Positions 63,623 to 64,000 of a stretch of DNA of 64,000 nt are shown here, in pieces (positions within the stretch are counted from its first letter, which is position 1; each line of letters opens with the position of its first letter). This DNA comes from Candidatus Tisiphia endosymbiont of Nedyus quadrimaculatus (GTDB taxonomy: Bacteria > Pseudomonadota > Alphaproteobacteria > Rickettsiales > Rickettsiaceae). The notes below the pieces were generated by a model. The model made no database searches and had not been told where the DNA came from. It was given only the letters and a program-made list of their open reading frames with translations. The position numbers were made by a program, and so were the translations under genes. The stretch is taken from positions 1,426,001 through 1,490,000 of the forward strand of contig NZ_OZ060452.1 of NCBI RefSeq assembly GCF_964059235.1, read 5' to 3'.

Positions 63623-64000
63623 TCTTCACCGCCCATATGGTAACTAAAGTAATCATTGCAATATAAACTCCTATGGCTATAGAAGAGCCAGTAAAATGCC
63701 AAAGAGCTATGCACACTGCAGGGGTAAATCGTCCAAATATTGAAGTACCTAAAGCATCACCAATACTGACCAGCATATATTTATCTGAGCCATGGAATAA
63801 GCTATTAAGCCAATAATTTAGTGGACATAAGAAAGTTACCCCTAACGTAATAATCCATAAACGGACAAAATTAATATACCATAAGGAAGCATCAGACATA
63901 TATAACCATAACGGTACTATGCTAATAAATAAAATGCTAGTACTGATGATCATTACATTTGCAGGACGATATTTCTTAACCAAAGACCCTATTATTGGAA
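63609..64000 (-). CDS. MFS transporter, C-terminal part (start outside window)
   Basis: The frame is open to the window edge (continuing PIIGSLVKKYRPANV, the central-loop motif of MFS proteins). About 130 residues and four to five membrane helices are visible (IISTSILFISIVPLWLYMS, LWIITLGVTFLCPLNYWL, IAIGVYIAMITLVTIWAV). It resembles ProP-like MFS proteins. The final codons fall in a palindromic-repeat relic. Confidence 0.8.
   Translation of the reverse strand, partial: PIIGSLVKKYRPANVMIISTSILFISIVPLWLYMSDASLWYINFVRLWIITLGVTFLCPLNYWLNSLFHGSDKYMLVSIGDALGTSIFGRFTPAVCIALWHFTGSSIAIGVYIAMITLVTIWAVKSILK

Overview
This AT-rich window reads as a chromosome segment of an obligate intracellular alphaproteobacterium of the order Rickettsiales, most likely family Rickettsiaceae (Rickettsia, Megaira or Orientia-like; the genus cannot be fixed from sequence alone). 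The grounds are a rickettsial vir homolog (rvh) type IV secretion cluster virB8-B9-B10-B11-D4 with a one-domain VirB9, an NDUFA12-type complex I accessory protein, palindromic elements dispersed between genes and inserted in frame inside genes (rnhA, leuS), Rpn/PD-(D/E)XK nucleases, and ProP-like and SpoT-hydrolase genes of the kind carried by rickettsial integrative elements.

Layout. 1-22.9 kb is a conserved backbone: bamA (cut by the window edge), nadK, a PAP2 phosphatase, RNase J, an unrecognised 440-aa protein, tsaB, a phosphohexomutase, rnhA, NDUFA12, mlaD, the virB8-virD4 operon, ppx/gppA, yajC-secD, an exported protein, mpg and tRNA-Ala(TGC). 22.9-39.7 kb is an island beginning at the tRNA: a DnaA_N-type replication initiator, a DUF1828/DUF6978-like gene pair, a prophage remnant (terminase small and large subunits, a coiled-coil protein) cut by an IS256-family element, a 5'-truncated ProP-like transporter, a SpoT hydrolase, tandem ribbon-helix-helix and tandem XRE regulators and an Rpn nuclease. 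A degenerate repeat of the tRNA 3' end and its flank near 39.6 kb may be the other end of this island.

39.7-51.5 kb is further mobile DNA: a Phd/RelE toxin-antitoxin pair, a phage-gene scrap, an IS21-family element with a frameshifted istA, a second tandem-XRE gene with its leader, a second Rpn gene, and a complete Tn3-family transposon (pRiA4b ORF3-like passenger, TnpA, tyrosine recombinase) bounded by inverted repeats. 52.3-64 kb returns to backbone (sppA, tlpA-like, lptM, dioxygenase-like, DUF3576, leuS), interrupted after leuS by a HaeIII-type restriction-modification pair flanked by a duplicated leuS 3' end, then a large SF1 helicase and the end of an MFS transporter.

The most notable observations are: (1) two copies of an apparent ~180-nt structured RNA, each with a sigma70-like promoter and a terminator, upstream of each tandem-XRE paralog, with compensatory base changes in the hairpins and different palindromic operators in the two copies; (2) a ~200-bp miniature inverted-repeat element present twice with perfect 9-bp target-site duplications; (3) the restriction-modification cassette sitting between two copies of the end of leuS; (4) at least eight palindromic repeat families, some supplying coding sequence, a stop codon, or a spacer between promoter and gene.
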